Shown here one piece after another: positions 9,371 to 17,218 of a stretch of DNA of 54,088 nt. This DNA is from Verrucomicrobium sp. BvORR034 (GTDB lineage Bacteria; Verrucomicrobiota; Verrucomicrobiia; Verrucomicrobiales; Verrucomicrobiaceae), in the NCBI RefSeq assembly GCF_000739635.1, contig NZ_BATQ01000137.1, positions 1 to 54,088 on the forward strand, in the 5' to 3' direction. The position numbers and the translations under genes were made by a program. The notes beneath the pieces were generated by a model that was given only the letters and a program-made list of their open reading frames with translations, had not been told where the DNA came from and did no database searches. Within the stretch, counting starts at the first letter, position 1. Each line of letters starts with the position of its first letter.

Positions 9371-10087
9371 TTACTTGGCTGCGGGGGCGGCAGCTGGCGT
9401 GGCGGCTGCGGCGGCGGGAGCTTCGCCCGGAATGTCCTTTTCGGCAAATTCCGAGAGTGTGGCTGCCGTCCAAGGACCCAAATGGGCTTTGGTTTCAGCC
9501 CGGACTTTCTTCACCATGTCCGGCGTCACCAAGGAACCCTTGTTGCCCCAGGAGTTGCGGATGTAGGTGATCACGTAGGAAAGTTCCTTGTCGGACAGGC
9601 CGGACTGAGGAGGCATCACGCCATTGTAGTTTGCACCTTTGACAGTGACGCTACCGCTCAGGCCGTGAAGGGCGATACGAGCGATACGCTCGGTTCCACC
9701 TGCAACCCATTCCGAACCAGCGAGCGGCGGGATCAGGCCTGGCTGACCACCACCAGTTGCACCGTGACAGCCCTGGCAGCTGTTGTAGGAGTCGGCACCC
9801 TTTTTCATCGCGAGGGCGAAGGGATCGAGAGTGTCTGCGACATCAATCTTGATTGGACGAGTATCCGTCACCTTCCCGAGGTAGGGCGAGTTCTGCTCGA
9901 AATCAAATCCACCGACGTAAGCTCCGGCGTAGCCACCGGCGAGCACCATGGCGGCCATGCTGGCGACGAATACCCACAAGGGGGCAGGTTCGCGACCAGG
10001 CTGGGCGTCAGGCTTCTCGCGCTTCACAGCAGCGTGAAGGCGGTCGAGGTCAGTATTGTCAAAGTTCTGGGGCTGATTCTCGTTCAT
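9371..10087 (-). CDS. Membrane-anchored monoheme cytochrome c
   Basis: A 238-residue protein: cytoplasmic N-terminus, one membrane anchor (about 37-60), then a class I cytochrome c domain with C-Q-G-C-H (about 104-108) and a likely Met ligand in the V-M-P-P-Q segment, ending in a low-complexity Ala/Pro tail. Only one heme site is present, so it is not a normal diheme CcoP, although it occupies the ccoP position after ccoN-ccoO. Because CoxB has no fused cytochrome, this protein is the best candidate for carrying electrons from complex III to CuA. Its stop lies 85 bases before coxA starts. Confidence 0.88.
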   Translation of the reverse strand: MNENQPQNFDNTDLDRLHAAVKREKPDAQPGREPAPLWVFVASMAAMVLAGGYAGAYVGGFDFEQNSPYLGKVTDTRPIKIDVADTLDPFALAMKKGADSYNSCQGCHGATGGGQPGLIPPLAGSEWVAGGTERIARIALHGLSGSVTVKGANYNGVMPPQSGLSDKELSYVITYIRNSWGNKGSLVTPDMVKKVRAETKAHLGPWTAATLSEFAEKDIPGEAPAAAAATPAAAPAAK

Positions 10088-10096
10088 GGCTCGTCG

Positions 10097-10774
10097 TTAC
10101 TTGCTGTCAGCCACCACCTTGCCGGGCTCGGGGGCGTCTTTTTTCAGGGAGCTAAGGTAGTTCACCAGTTCCACGGCTTCAGCGGTCGGCACCACTTCGT
10201 AGCCTTTCTTGGGAGCCAGATCCTTCGGAAGCTTCAGGGCATCCGGGGAACCCGCGCCTTGAATCTTCTGCACCTTGTACAGGTGGCGATAGGACGGCAT
10301 GATGCTCCACTCATTCTGGGAACGCGGAGCATAGAGCTTCACGTGAAGAGCTGCATGGCCAGCTTCACCCACGACGCGGTAGCCGAAGTTGGCGAGATCC
10401 GGACCATTCCGCTGGACACCGAGAGGAGCTACCGGCTCACCGAGGTAGTCACGCATGGTGCTGGCGCGCACGACATGCTTAGGAACATCGCTTTGATCAC
10501 TCCCCCACCCCTTTTTCCAGCCATCGGAGATGTTGTTGAAGGTGGTGCGGATGACCTGGGTGTGGCACTGCACGCATCCCTCTTTGAGATACACCAGCTG
10601 ACCTTGGCGGTACACACCGTCGGCCGGGTAGAAGCCGGTCAATCCATCACGATCCTTGTCGTACGGGATAGGAACGGTCTTCTGGGCTTTCAGGGCAGGA
10701 ATGACGACCAGCAGGAGCCACGGAGCTCCAAAACTGACACCCAATCCAATCACGAGTTTGCGCAAGCTGGTCAT
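10097..10774 (-). CDS. ccoO: CcoO-like monoheme cytochrome c (cbb3 subunit II homologue)
   Basis: A 225-residue protein with an N-terminal membrane anchor (about 9-29) and a CcoO/FixO domain. Present are the G-R/Q-x-x-Y-x-x-E-G-C-x-x-C-H block as GQLVYLKEGCVQCHTQ (about 57-72), the R-N-G-P-D-L-A segment, and the Met ligand in S-I-M-P-S-Y. Its start overlaps the ccoN stop (ATGA, 4 bases), so the two are translationally coupled. In normal cbb3 oxidases CcoO passes electrons to CcoN. Here CcoN lacks its active site, so CcoO must have another acceptor or a structural role (inference). I use the symbol for homology, not proven function. Confidence 0.85.
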   Translation of the reverse strand: MTSLRKLVIGLGVSFGAPWLLLVVIPALKAQKTVPIPYDKDRDGLTGFYPADGVYRQGQLVYLKEGCVQCHTQVIRTTFNNISDGWKKGWGSDQSDVPKHVVRASTMRDYLGEPVAPLGVQRNGPDLANFGYRVVGEAGHAALHVKLYAPRSQNEWSIMPSYRHLYKVQKIQGAGSPDALKLPKDLAPKKGYEVVPTAEAVELVNYLSSLKKDAPEPGKVVADSK

Positions 10775-12282
10775 GCTTCTTTGGTGGTAACCGATGTTAA
10801 AGTTCCGGGGACGTAGTCGTGGTGGCGGTCATGCACAAGCAGGGTCGGCGTCGTGCTACGACGTCCAAGACCCAGCACCATGAATACAAGGTGGACAAAG
10901 AACCAGAAGTTCGACCACAGGATGAAAACCCAGGCCAGGGAACGGCCGACAAGATAACCACGGGCGTTGATGACGCTGCCGACCATGGGCTGATTCCAGT
11001 TGTCGGGGCTGTTGATGCTTGCGCCTTGGAACAGACCACCGACGAGCATGCAGACCACCATGGCGCTGATGCCGTAAACCGAGAACCAGAAGTGCTGGCG
11101 AATCAAGCGGGCGCTCAGCCACTCACAGTTGGCCAGGCGGGGAACGATGTAGTAGATCGCGCCGAACATGGTCATGCTGAAGAAGCCATACACTGCGAGG
11201 AGCTGGAAGCCGTACTCGGCGTAGGTGAACTGGGTGTTTGAACCCGTCCAGAACGTTCCCAGGAGTGCGCTCACACCGCTCATGAGCACATAGCAGAAGG
11301 AACCGACAAACACGAACCGAAGCGTGGGGCTGGTCTCGATGAGACCGCGTTTGCCCTCGGTGGTGAGGTGGTTGTTCAAGGCCACGATCCCAGCAGGAAC
11401 GAGCAACAATAGAGCCGCGGTGCCGCCGACTGCGGACATCCAGGCGGGAAGTGGGCCACCCATGTACTTCTGGTAGCCAGTCCAGCCACCAAGGACCACC
11501 AGGCCCCAGAAACCAAGTTGCGCGAGCTGGCCACTGAAAACCGGCTTGCCGGTGATTTTCGGGATGAAGTAGTAGCTAGCACCCAGGCCAATCGGGGTGA
11601 AGAACAACCAGATGACGTTGCTCACATACCAAGCGTTGATGCCAGCGCCAATCGCGCCAAGCGGAGAAGCCGGAGCGTAGTGATTGAGCAGCAAGTTCAC
11701 CGTGGCGAAGATCCATGGGAAGCAGAAGAGACCCGCGAGGATGTACCAGGAGGAAAGGAAGAACCAGTTCTCACGCTGCACGGCATTGTAGTGCAACACC
11801 ATGCGACCTGCGATAATCAGGAAGGCCACCAGGAAAAGAGGCCAGACGAACGCTGGGAACTCCAACCAGGTCAGCGAGGTGCTGCCACCGAAAAGGATAC
11901 CGATGATGCCAAGAGTCACACCGATGTTCCAGAAGACGCCAGCGGTCACCATGGAACCTGCACCGCGCTCCAGCGCCACACCGGAGCGGCGGGCAAGGAG
12001 CCAGACACTGGCACCCAGGCCGGACTGGATGGCCCAGCCGTAGACCAAGGCGGTGAGGTGGGCGGGCTGGAGGCGCCCGTAGTTGAGGAACCAGAGCCAG
12101 TCGTAGTCCAGGAAGCCCGGCTTGACGAGCTTCACGGAGGCGATCAAGCCCATGATGGTGGATGCAAGCAGCCAAAGGGCGGCATTGGCAAACAGGAAGA
12201 GCACCGGCCCCTTCACTGAGCGGTCGATGGCCGCGCGGCGTAGGCTGTCGCTGTTTGAGACGGTCGTGTCAGTTGTCTCCAT
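10771..12282 (-). CDS. CcoN-like protein lacking CuB and heme b3 ligands
   Basis: A 503-residue, 12-segment heme-copper oxidase homologue of the cbb3 (C) family. The opening G-R-L-Q-P-A-H (His75, low-spin heme b ligand) and the F-G-A-I-Y-Y-I-V-P-R-L block (373-383) align well with CcoN. Where CcoN has Y-G-H-N-A-V (CuB His) this protein has Y-V-S-N-V-I (Ser221). Where CcoN has the CuB His-His pair it has T-G-Y-Q-K-Y (268-273). Where CcoN has G-H-V-H (heme b3 and heme b ligands) it has G-F-Q-L (358-361). The only other His residues lie in loops or elsewhere. So it cannot bind a binuclear centre, yet the frame is intact and it is coupled to ccoO. Likely a degenerate electron-transfer or scaffold subunit. 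Confidence 0.85.
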   Translation of the reverse strand: METTDTTVSNSDSLRRAAIDRSVKGPVLFLFANAALWLLASTIMGLIASVKLVKPGFLDYDWLWFLNYGRLQPAHLTALVYGWAIQSGLGASVWLLARRSGVALERGAGSMVTAGVFWNIGVTLGIIGILFGGSTSLTWLEFPAFVWPLFLVAFLIIAGRMVLHYNAVQRENWFFLSSWYILAGLFCFPWIFATVNLLLNHYAPASPLGAIGAGINAWYVSNVIWLFFTPIGLGASYYFIPKITGKPVFSGQLAQLGFWGLVVLGGWTGYQKYMGGPLPAWMSAVGGTAALLLLVPAGIVALNNHLTTEGKRGLIETSPTLRFVFVGSFCYVLMSGVSALLGTFWTGSNTQFTYAEYGFQLLAVYGFFSMTMFGAIYYIVPRLANCEWLSARLIRQHFWFSVYGISAMVVCMLVGGLFQGASINSPDNWNQPMVGSVINARGYLVGRSLAWVFILWSNFWFFVHLVFMVLGLGRRSTTPTLLVHDRHHDYVPGTLTSVTTKEA

Positions 12283-12311
12283 GGCAGGTCAGGTAAAAGA
12301 AAAAAAGATGC

Positions 12312-13148
12312 TTACTGAGGTTGGGGTGCGGGAGTTTCCGGAGCGGCAGGCGGAGCCGGAGCCTCAGGAGCAGGAGTGGTAGGGGCCGGGGCGGGAGAAG
12401 GAGCCTCCGTCTTGGGAGCCTCGGGGGCGGGAGCAGGTGCAGGAACCGGGGCTTCCGGCGCGGGGGCTGGCGCGGGCTTGGGAGCCTCAGGAGCAGGCGT
12501 TTCCGTCTTCGGAGCTTCAGGTGCAGGAGCCGGTGTGGGCTTCGGTGCCTCTGGAGCGGGAACGGGCGCTGGTGCTGGAGGAGCAGGAACAGGAGCAGGT
12601 GCTGGAACTGGCGCGGGGGCATCCGTTTTAGGTGCCTCAGGAGCCGGGGCTGGTGCAGGCATCGGCGTTGGCACGGGTGGTGTCGGAGCAGGAGCCTCAA
12701 CCTTCGGCGCTTCCGGTGCGGGTGCTGGCGCTGGCGCAGGTGCTGGGGCCGGAACTGGAGTTGGGGCAGCAGCAGGCTTTTCCTCCTCCTTCTTGGCAGC
12801 AGCTGGAGCAGGAGCGGCTGCAGGTGCAGCGGCTGCCTTCAACGCGGTGGGAGAACCTGGCACCACCTGGGTGGAGGTGGAGGGCTTGCGCTCCTTCACA
12901 AGTTCAGCCGCTTTGGCAAGCACAGGAGTCGCATCATGCTTCAAACCGTACTTCTCAACAAGGGCGTCCTGTTCGGCCGCAATGCCTTCTTTGACTTTGA
13001 CGCGAGCATCATGATCCCGGTACTCGGGCGTACCGCCAGCGATGGCCTGCAGCAAGGCGGCCACGACGGCGAAGCTGGCAAATGCCGCCAGCGTGCCCAA
13101 AAAGACAGAGAGCGCTCGGGAGGGTGTGGGTGGCGTGGGAGACGACAT
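12312..13148 (-). CDS. Membrane-anchored Pro/Ala-rich protein of the act-cco operon
   Basis: A 278-residue protein. Residues 1-35 contain one membrane segment (SVFLGTLAAFASFAVVAALL). Residues 40-90 form a charged, probably helical part (with G-I-A-A-E-Q-D-A-L-V-E-K-Y-G-L). From about residue 110 to the end it is a low-complexity array of PAPAPAPEAPK-type units with periodic Lys/Glu/Thr. The charged part resembles small proteins found between actF and oxidase genes in other bacteria (from memory), so the long tail may be a lineage extension. Nine bases separate it from actF and 29 from ccoN. A TonB-like spacer that reaches across the periplasm is a reasonable guess; no function is known to me. 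Confidence 0.7.
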   Translation of the reverse strand: MSSPTPPTPSRALSVFLGTLAAFASFAVVAALLQAIAGGTPEYRDHDARVKVKEGIAAEQDALVEKYGLKHDATPVLAKAAELVKERKPSTSTQVVPGSPTALKAAAAPAAAPAPAAAKKEEEKPAAAPTPVPAPAPAPAPAPAPEAPKVEAPAPTPPVPTPMPAPAPAPEAPKTDAPAPVPAPAPVPAPPAPAPVPAPEAPKPTPAPAPEAPKTETPAPEAPKPAPAPAPEAPVPAPAPAPEAPKTEAPSPAPAPTTPAPEAPAPPAAPETPAPQPQ

Positions 13149-13157
13149 GGGAAACTC

Positions 13158-14486
13158 TTAGTTGGTGGCGGTGACGGACTCCAGCAAACGGGGGTCACGG
13201 CAGGGATACAAGCTGGCTTTGGAGAGACGGCGCAGGTAGGCCCAGCCGACAAGGCCACCCATCGTGAGCAGGGCGATCACATCCCCCACCCAGGCTCCGT
13301 CGATCCAGAAGACCGTGCCCTTGGAAAGGGAAGGCCCACGCTCAGGAATGATGAGCCAGTACCAATCCACCACGTGCATGAGCAACACCCAGAAGCAAAG
13401 GGCATTCATGACCGCAGTCCGCTTCTTGCGGCCAGCGGAAAGCAGCAGCACGAAGGACACGGCGAAGTGAAGCCAGACCAGCACGTGGCTGAGGTACCAC
13501 CAACCACCGGTGTTACGAAGGATGTAGAAGCGGGTTTCTTCCGTGATGTTTGCGTACCAGATCAGGAAGAACTGGCTGAAGGCGATGTAAGCCCAGAACA
13601 CCGTGAACGCGAAGAGCAGCTTGCCCATGAGGTGGTAGTGTTCGCCACTGGTCACCTTGTGCAGGTAGCCGTTGCTGCGGACATACGTCAGCGCAAGAAT
13701 CGAGACTGCCATGGCACCCCAGGCGCCACCGGCAAAGATGTAAACACCCCACATCGTGGAGAACCAGGTGTAGTCCATCGCCATCACCCAATCCACTGCC
13801 GAGAAGGTCACGGCAAGGGCGAACGGGAACAGCAAGATGCAGCAGAAGGCACGGGAACGGAAGGTGTGTTTGAAGCTGCCGTCCTTGTCCTGTTGGATGG
13901 ACCATTTGCGCAGGAAGTATGCGAGGGCTCCAAGAATGGCGAAGTACACCACCACTCGGACGTACCAGAAGCTCATGTTCAGGTAGCCGTACTTGGAAGT
14001 CAGGATGTGCTTGGAGTGATCCTTCTCCGCCATGTGGTGGAGAGCTTCATAGGTGCTGATGTGCTCCTGGTGGGCATGGTGGGCAGCCTCGCGGTGAATC
14101 GGAATCCACTCCCAAAGGGCGTCCTGAACCGCGGGGATGAACACGAAGGGAAGCACGAACACTGCCATCCAGCCAATGCTGGAACCCAGGTTCTCAAACA
14201 ACCGGCGCACCACCACACTCCAGCCGGAGTTGGAAGCATGCTGAAGCATGGTCCAGAAGATGCCGCCGCAGGTGATCGTGAAGAAGAAGAAGAAGGCAAA
14301 GAGCCAGCTGTAGGCGAATTCCGCCTGCTTGTCCTTGCCAAGGAAGCCGAAGAGGTAGGCCAGCGAGGCCACCAGGCCAAGGCCGCCGACCACGAGGAAC
14401 AAGCCGTTCAGCTTGCTGACCTTCGTGAGGTCTAGCCGTTCTCCGTCGCGCGGCAGGTCGTCAAGAGTGATGGGATGGGCGCTCAT
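13158..14486 (-). CDS. actF: Alternative complex III subunit ActF (quinol-binding, NrfD-like)
   Basis: A 442-residue membrane protein with about ten helices, homologous to ActC and to NrfD/PsrC. Alternative complex III oxidises menaquinol or ubiquinol and reduces cytochrome c or passes electrons straight to an oxidase. Features: cytosolic N-terminus (about 1-25), the W-M-A-V-F-V-L-P-F block, and the D-W-V-M-A-M-D-Y-T-W-F-S-T-M-W-G-V-Y segment typical of ActF (about residues 227-245). It is the last of six act genes, in the standard order. Confidence 0.9.
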   Translation of the reverse strand: MSAHPITLDDLPRDGERLDLTKVSKLNGLFLVVGGLGLVASLAYLFGFLGKDKQAEFAYSWLFAFFFFFTITCGGIFWTMLQHASNSGWSVVVRRLFENLGSSIGWMAVFVLPFVFIPAVQDALWEWIPIHREAAHHAHQEHISTYEALHHMAEKDHSKHILTSKYGYLNMSFWYVRVVVYFAILGALAYFLRKWSIQQDKDGSFKHTFRSRAFCCILLFPFALAVTFSAVDWVMAMDYTWFSTMWGVYIFAGGAWGAMAVSILALTYVRSNGYLHKVTSGEHYHLMGKLLFAFTVFWAYIAFSQFFLIWYANITEETRFYILRNTGGWWYLSHVLVWLHFAVSFVLLLSAGRKKRTAVMNALCFWVLLMHVVDWYWLIIPERGPSLSKGTVFWIDGAWVGDVIALLTMGGLVGWAYLRRLSKASLYPCRDPRLLESVTATN

Positions 14487-14504
14487 GCTTTGCTTGAAAG
14501 GAAA

Positions 14505-15155
14505 TTACTTGGCCGGATTTTTTGCCGCATGCTGGAGGGCGCGAACGTAGGCGACAATCGCCCAGCGGTCCTGCACGTTGATGTTGGCGCCGTAGCCGCC
14601 CATCTGGTTCCAGCCATTCGTGATGGTGTCGTAGATCTTGCCGTCGGGACGGTAGGCCGGGTTCGAGGCATCATCAAAGCCAGGGCCGGTCAGGTCGGCA
14701 GGAACGACGGTCGAGTACTTGGTGAACACACCCTTGCCGTTGCCGGAGGTGCCGTGGCAGATGGCGCACTGGATGTTGTAGCGTTCCTGACCGCGCTTGA
14801 GGAGCTCGGTGGAAACCTTCAATTCCTCTGGGAAGCCGTCGCCGTAGTAGTCACCCACCTTGCCGGTGTAGTAGTACGTGGATCCATGGGTGAACTCCAG
14901 CGTCTGGGGCGTGTAGCCTTCGCTCGCCGGCTTGCTGGGCAGTTCAAAACCCATGGGCACGGTGCCCGTCACAGGGTGACGCATGCCCACGCCATCAGCG
15001 AAGAAATGACTCTTCACCTGGGCCTTGACCTTCGCCTGGTCATCCATGTCCGGGAAGACCTGGATCGGAGGCTTTTCAAACTTGTGGCCGCGGAAACCCG
15101 CAAAGCTCACCACCGTCACCACGACGAGAAAGTAACTGAGAAAGAAGTATTTCAT
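14505..15155 (-). CDS. actE: Alternative complex III subunit ActE (monoheme cytochrome c)
   Basis: A 216-residue protein with an N-terminal hydrophobic segment (about 3-19) and one heme site C-A-I-C-H (about 129-133) with a possible Met ligand in the N-Q-M-G-G-Y segment. The block M-D-D-Q-A-K-V-K followed by F-F-A-D-G-x-x-M-R-x-P-V-x-G-T-V is characteristic of ActE. Many ActE proteins are lipoproteins; no lipobox Cys is visible here, so it is probably held by its N-terminal helix. It would receive electrons from ActB/ActA and hand them to the next cytochrome. Confidence 0.88.
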   Translation of the reverse strand: MKYFFLSYFLVVVTVVSFAGFRGHKFEKPPIQVFPDMDDQAKVKAQVKSHFFADGVGMRHPVTGTVPMGFELPSKPASEGYTPQTLEFTHGSTYYYTGKVGDYYGDGFPEELKVSTELLKRGQERYNIQCAICHGTSGNGKGVFTKYSTVVPADLTGPGFDDASNPAYRPDGKIYDTITNGWNQMGGYGANINVQDRWAIVAYVRALQHAAKNPAK

Positions 15156-15170
15156 GGACAGTCGTGATGC

Positions 15171-15728
15171 TTACAGTTCGTCCTCAACGAGTTCGATGTT
15201 CTTTCCACCGAGCCCTTCGAGAAGAGCCCTGGTTTCAGCCTGGTGGAACTTCGGATCGCGGGCCTCGATGCAGATGAAGAACCCGTCGTCAGAGAACTTC
15301 TTGAAGGTCTTGGCTGCAAAGAGCGGGTGGTTCAGACGTGGCAGGCCCATGAGGGCGAAGCAACCAAACACCGTCGTGAATGCCGAGAACAGAATCGTCA
15401 GCTCGAACATGATCGGGAAGAAGGCCGCCGTCGTGAAGATGTTCGCCGGCTTGGACTGCACCACCGTAGGGTAGATGCCGACCTGGGTGATGTACGCCAG
15501 ACAGAATGCCGTGGTGATACCCGCTGCGCCGCCAAAAAAGACAAACCAGGGAAGAATCGAACGCTTCAGCCCCATTGCCTCGTTCAATCCGTGGATTGGG
15601 AAAGGCGAATGGACATCCCAGCGCTGGAAGCCAGCGTCGCGGATCTGCTCGGATGCGTGATAAACGTCGCTGGCGCTGTCAAATTCAGCCAGGTAGCCGT
15701 GGACTCGTTTGAGAGTGGTTCGTGCCAT
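15171..15728 (-). CDS. actD: Alternative complex III subunit ActD (DUF3341)
   Basis: A 185-residue protein with a soluble N-terminal domain containing G-Y-L-A-E-F-D-S-A-x-x-V and D-A-G-F-x-x-W-D-V-H-S-P-F-P-I-H-G (about 10-48), then two membrane helices (about 62-84 and 98-122) and a soluble end. This is the DUF3341 pattern of ActD, a structural subunit that packs against ActC. The gene order (after actC, before actE) is the usual one. Confidence 0.9.
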   Translation of the reverse strand: MARTTLKRVHGYLAEFDSASDVYHASEQIRDAGFQRWDVHSPFPIHGLNEAMGLKRSILPWFVFFGGAAGITTAFCLAYITQVGIYPTVVQSKPANIFTTAAFFPIMFELTILFSAFTTVFGCFALMGLPRLNHPLFAAKTFKKFSDDGFFICIEARDPKFHQAETRALLEGLGGKNIELVEDEL

Positions 15729-15751
15729 GTGAAAAATCCTCCAGCGAGGGG

Positions 15752-17212
15752 TTAGGAGACCTTGACCTTTCCGTACTCGATCTCCAGTTCGTGAACACCC
15801 TTCTCGTGATGGTCATCATGATGGGGGTTGGCCTCAGGGAGCACCGCCTTCACTTCTGCCACGGCGATCACCGGCAGGAAGCGCAGGAAGAGCAGGAAGT
15901 TCATCATGAAGAAGCCGAACGTGCCAATGAAGGTCCAGTTGTCCACCCAGGTGGCATCGAACACACGCCAGGAGCCCGGCATGAAGTGGCGCTCCAGCGT
16001 CGTCACGATGATGACGTAGCGCTCATACCACATGCCTGCGTTCACGCACATGCAGACGAAGAGGACGACAAACAGGTTCTTCCGGCACCACTTGAACCAG
16101 AACAGCTGCGGCACGAAGACGTTGAAGCCGAACATGCAGTAGTAGTACCAGACGGAGGGACCGTAGAGACCACGCAGCTGGAAGGTTTGAAGTTCGTACT
16201 GGTTGCCTGAGTAGTAGGCCATGAAGAACTCCATGCTGTAGCCGTAACCGACGATGGTGCCGGTCAGCAGGATGATCTTGGCCATGTTATCGATGTGCTT
16301 CTCCGTGATCAGGTCATAGAGACCGTAGATCCGCCGGGCGGGGATCATGAGGGTAAGCACCATGGCGAAGCCGCCGAAGATAGCACCCGCGACGAAGTAG
16401 GGCGGGAAGATGGTGGTGTGCCAGCCGGGAACCACCGAAGTGGCGAAGTCGAACGACACAACGGAGTGCACGGAGAGCACCAGCGGAGTCGAAAGAGCCG
16501 CCAGGAGGAGGTAGGCCATTTCATAGTGGTTCCACTGGCGGTTGCCGCCGCGCCAGCCGAGGGCGAAGATCCCGTAAAGAGTGCGGCGAAGACCGGGCTT
16601 GCAACGGTCGCGAAGGGTCGCGAGGTCAGGCACAAGACCGATGAACCAGAACATCACGGACACCGTGAAGTAGGTGGACACCGCGAACACGTCCCAAAGC
16701 AGGGGCGACTTGAAGTTCTGCCAGATCGCGTTCGCGTTCGGCACCGGTGCGAGGAACCACACCATCCAGACACGACCGACGTGGAAGGCCGGGAAGAGAC
16801 CGGCGCACATCACCGCGAAGAGGGTCATGGCCTCAGACGCCCGGTTCACCGCCGTACGCCATTTCTGTCGGGTGAGGAAGAGAATGGCTGAGATGAGGGT
16901 ACCGGCGTGACCGATACCGATCCAGAACACGAAGTTCGTGATGTCCCATGCCCAGGCAACTGGCTGCTTCTGGCCCCAGACACCCACCCCGGTGGAGATG
17001 AGGTACACAAAACAGAAGGCCATGATGCCCGTCAGGATCACTGACGGGATGAAGAGGATCCACCACAGCTTGGGCTGCCGGTTTTCCACGATGCCGCAAA
17101 TGCGGTTCGTGATCCAGCTGTAGCTGCGGTTGTTCAGGACCAGCGGTTCGCGATCAAGGATGCGCGGCTGGCTTGAGGATGAGTGGGAGGCGGTCGCCGT
17201 TTGCTGGGCCAT
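15752..17212 (-). CDS. actC: Alternative complex III subunit ActC (NrfD-like quinol oxidase subunit)
   Basis: A 486-residue NrfD/PsrC-family protein with about ten membrane helices. Signature parts are [24 protein letters not shown] (about 84-107), the ERHF/P-G-S-W segment, and a His/Asp-rich cytosolic tail. It forms the quinol site next to the FeS clusters of ActB. Start: the Met at 17212 gives a normal N-terminus; only 6 bases separate it from the actB stop. Confidence 0.93.
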   Translation of the reverse strand: MAQQTATASHSSSSQPRILDREPLVLNNRSYSWITNRICGIVENRQPKLWWILFIPSVILTGIMAFCFVYLISTGVGVWGQKQPVAWAWDITNFVFWIGIGHAGTLISAILFLTRQKWRTAVNRASEAMTLFAVMCAGLFPAFHVGRVWMVWFLAPVPNANAIWQNFKSPLLWDVFAVSTYFTVSVMFWFIGLVPDLATLRDRCKPGLRRTLYGIFALGWRGGNRQWNHYEMAYLLLAALSTPLVLSVHSVVSFDFATSVVPGWHTTIFPPYFVAGAIFGGFAMVLTLMIPARRIYGLYDLITEKHIDNMAKIILLTGTIVGYGYSMEFFMAYYSGNQYELQTFQLRGLYGPSVWYYYCMFGFNVFVPQLFWFKWCRKNLFVVLFVCMCVNAGMWYERYVIIVTTLERHFMPGSWRVFDATWVDNWTFIGTFGFFMMNFLLFLRFLPVIAVAEVKAVLPEANPHHDDHHEKGVHELEIEYGKVKVS

Positions 17213-17218
17213 GACAAA

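Noticed and set aside
10771-12282. Functional cbb3 oxidase
   Set aside because: The CuB and heme b3 ligands are absent from the CcoN-like protein, so O2 reduction is not credible, although automated annotation would name it an oxidase subunit.
12321-14435. 704-codon plus-strand open frame and a Gly/Ala-rich 'silk-like' frame (12376-13014)
   Set aside because: They are antisense to the Pro/Ala-rich protein and actF. The reverse complement of Pro/Ala codons gives Gly/Arg/Ser-rich frames; no domain is seen.
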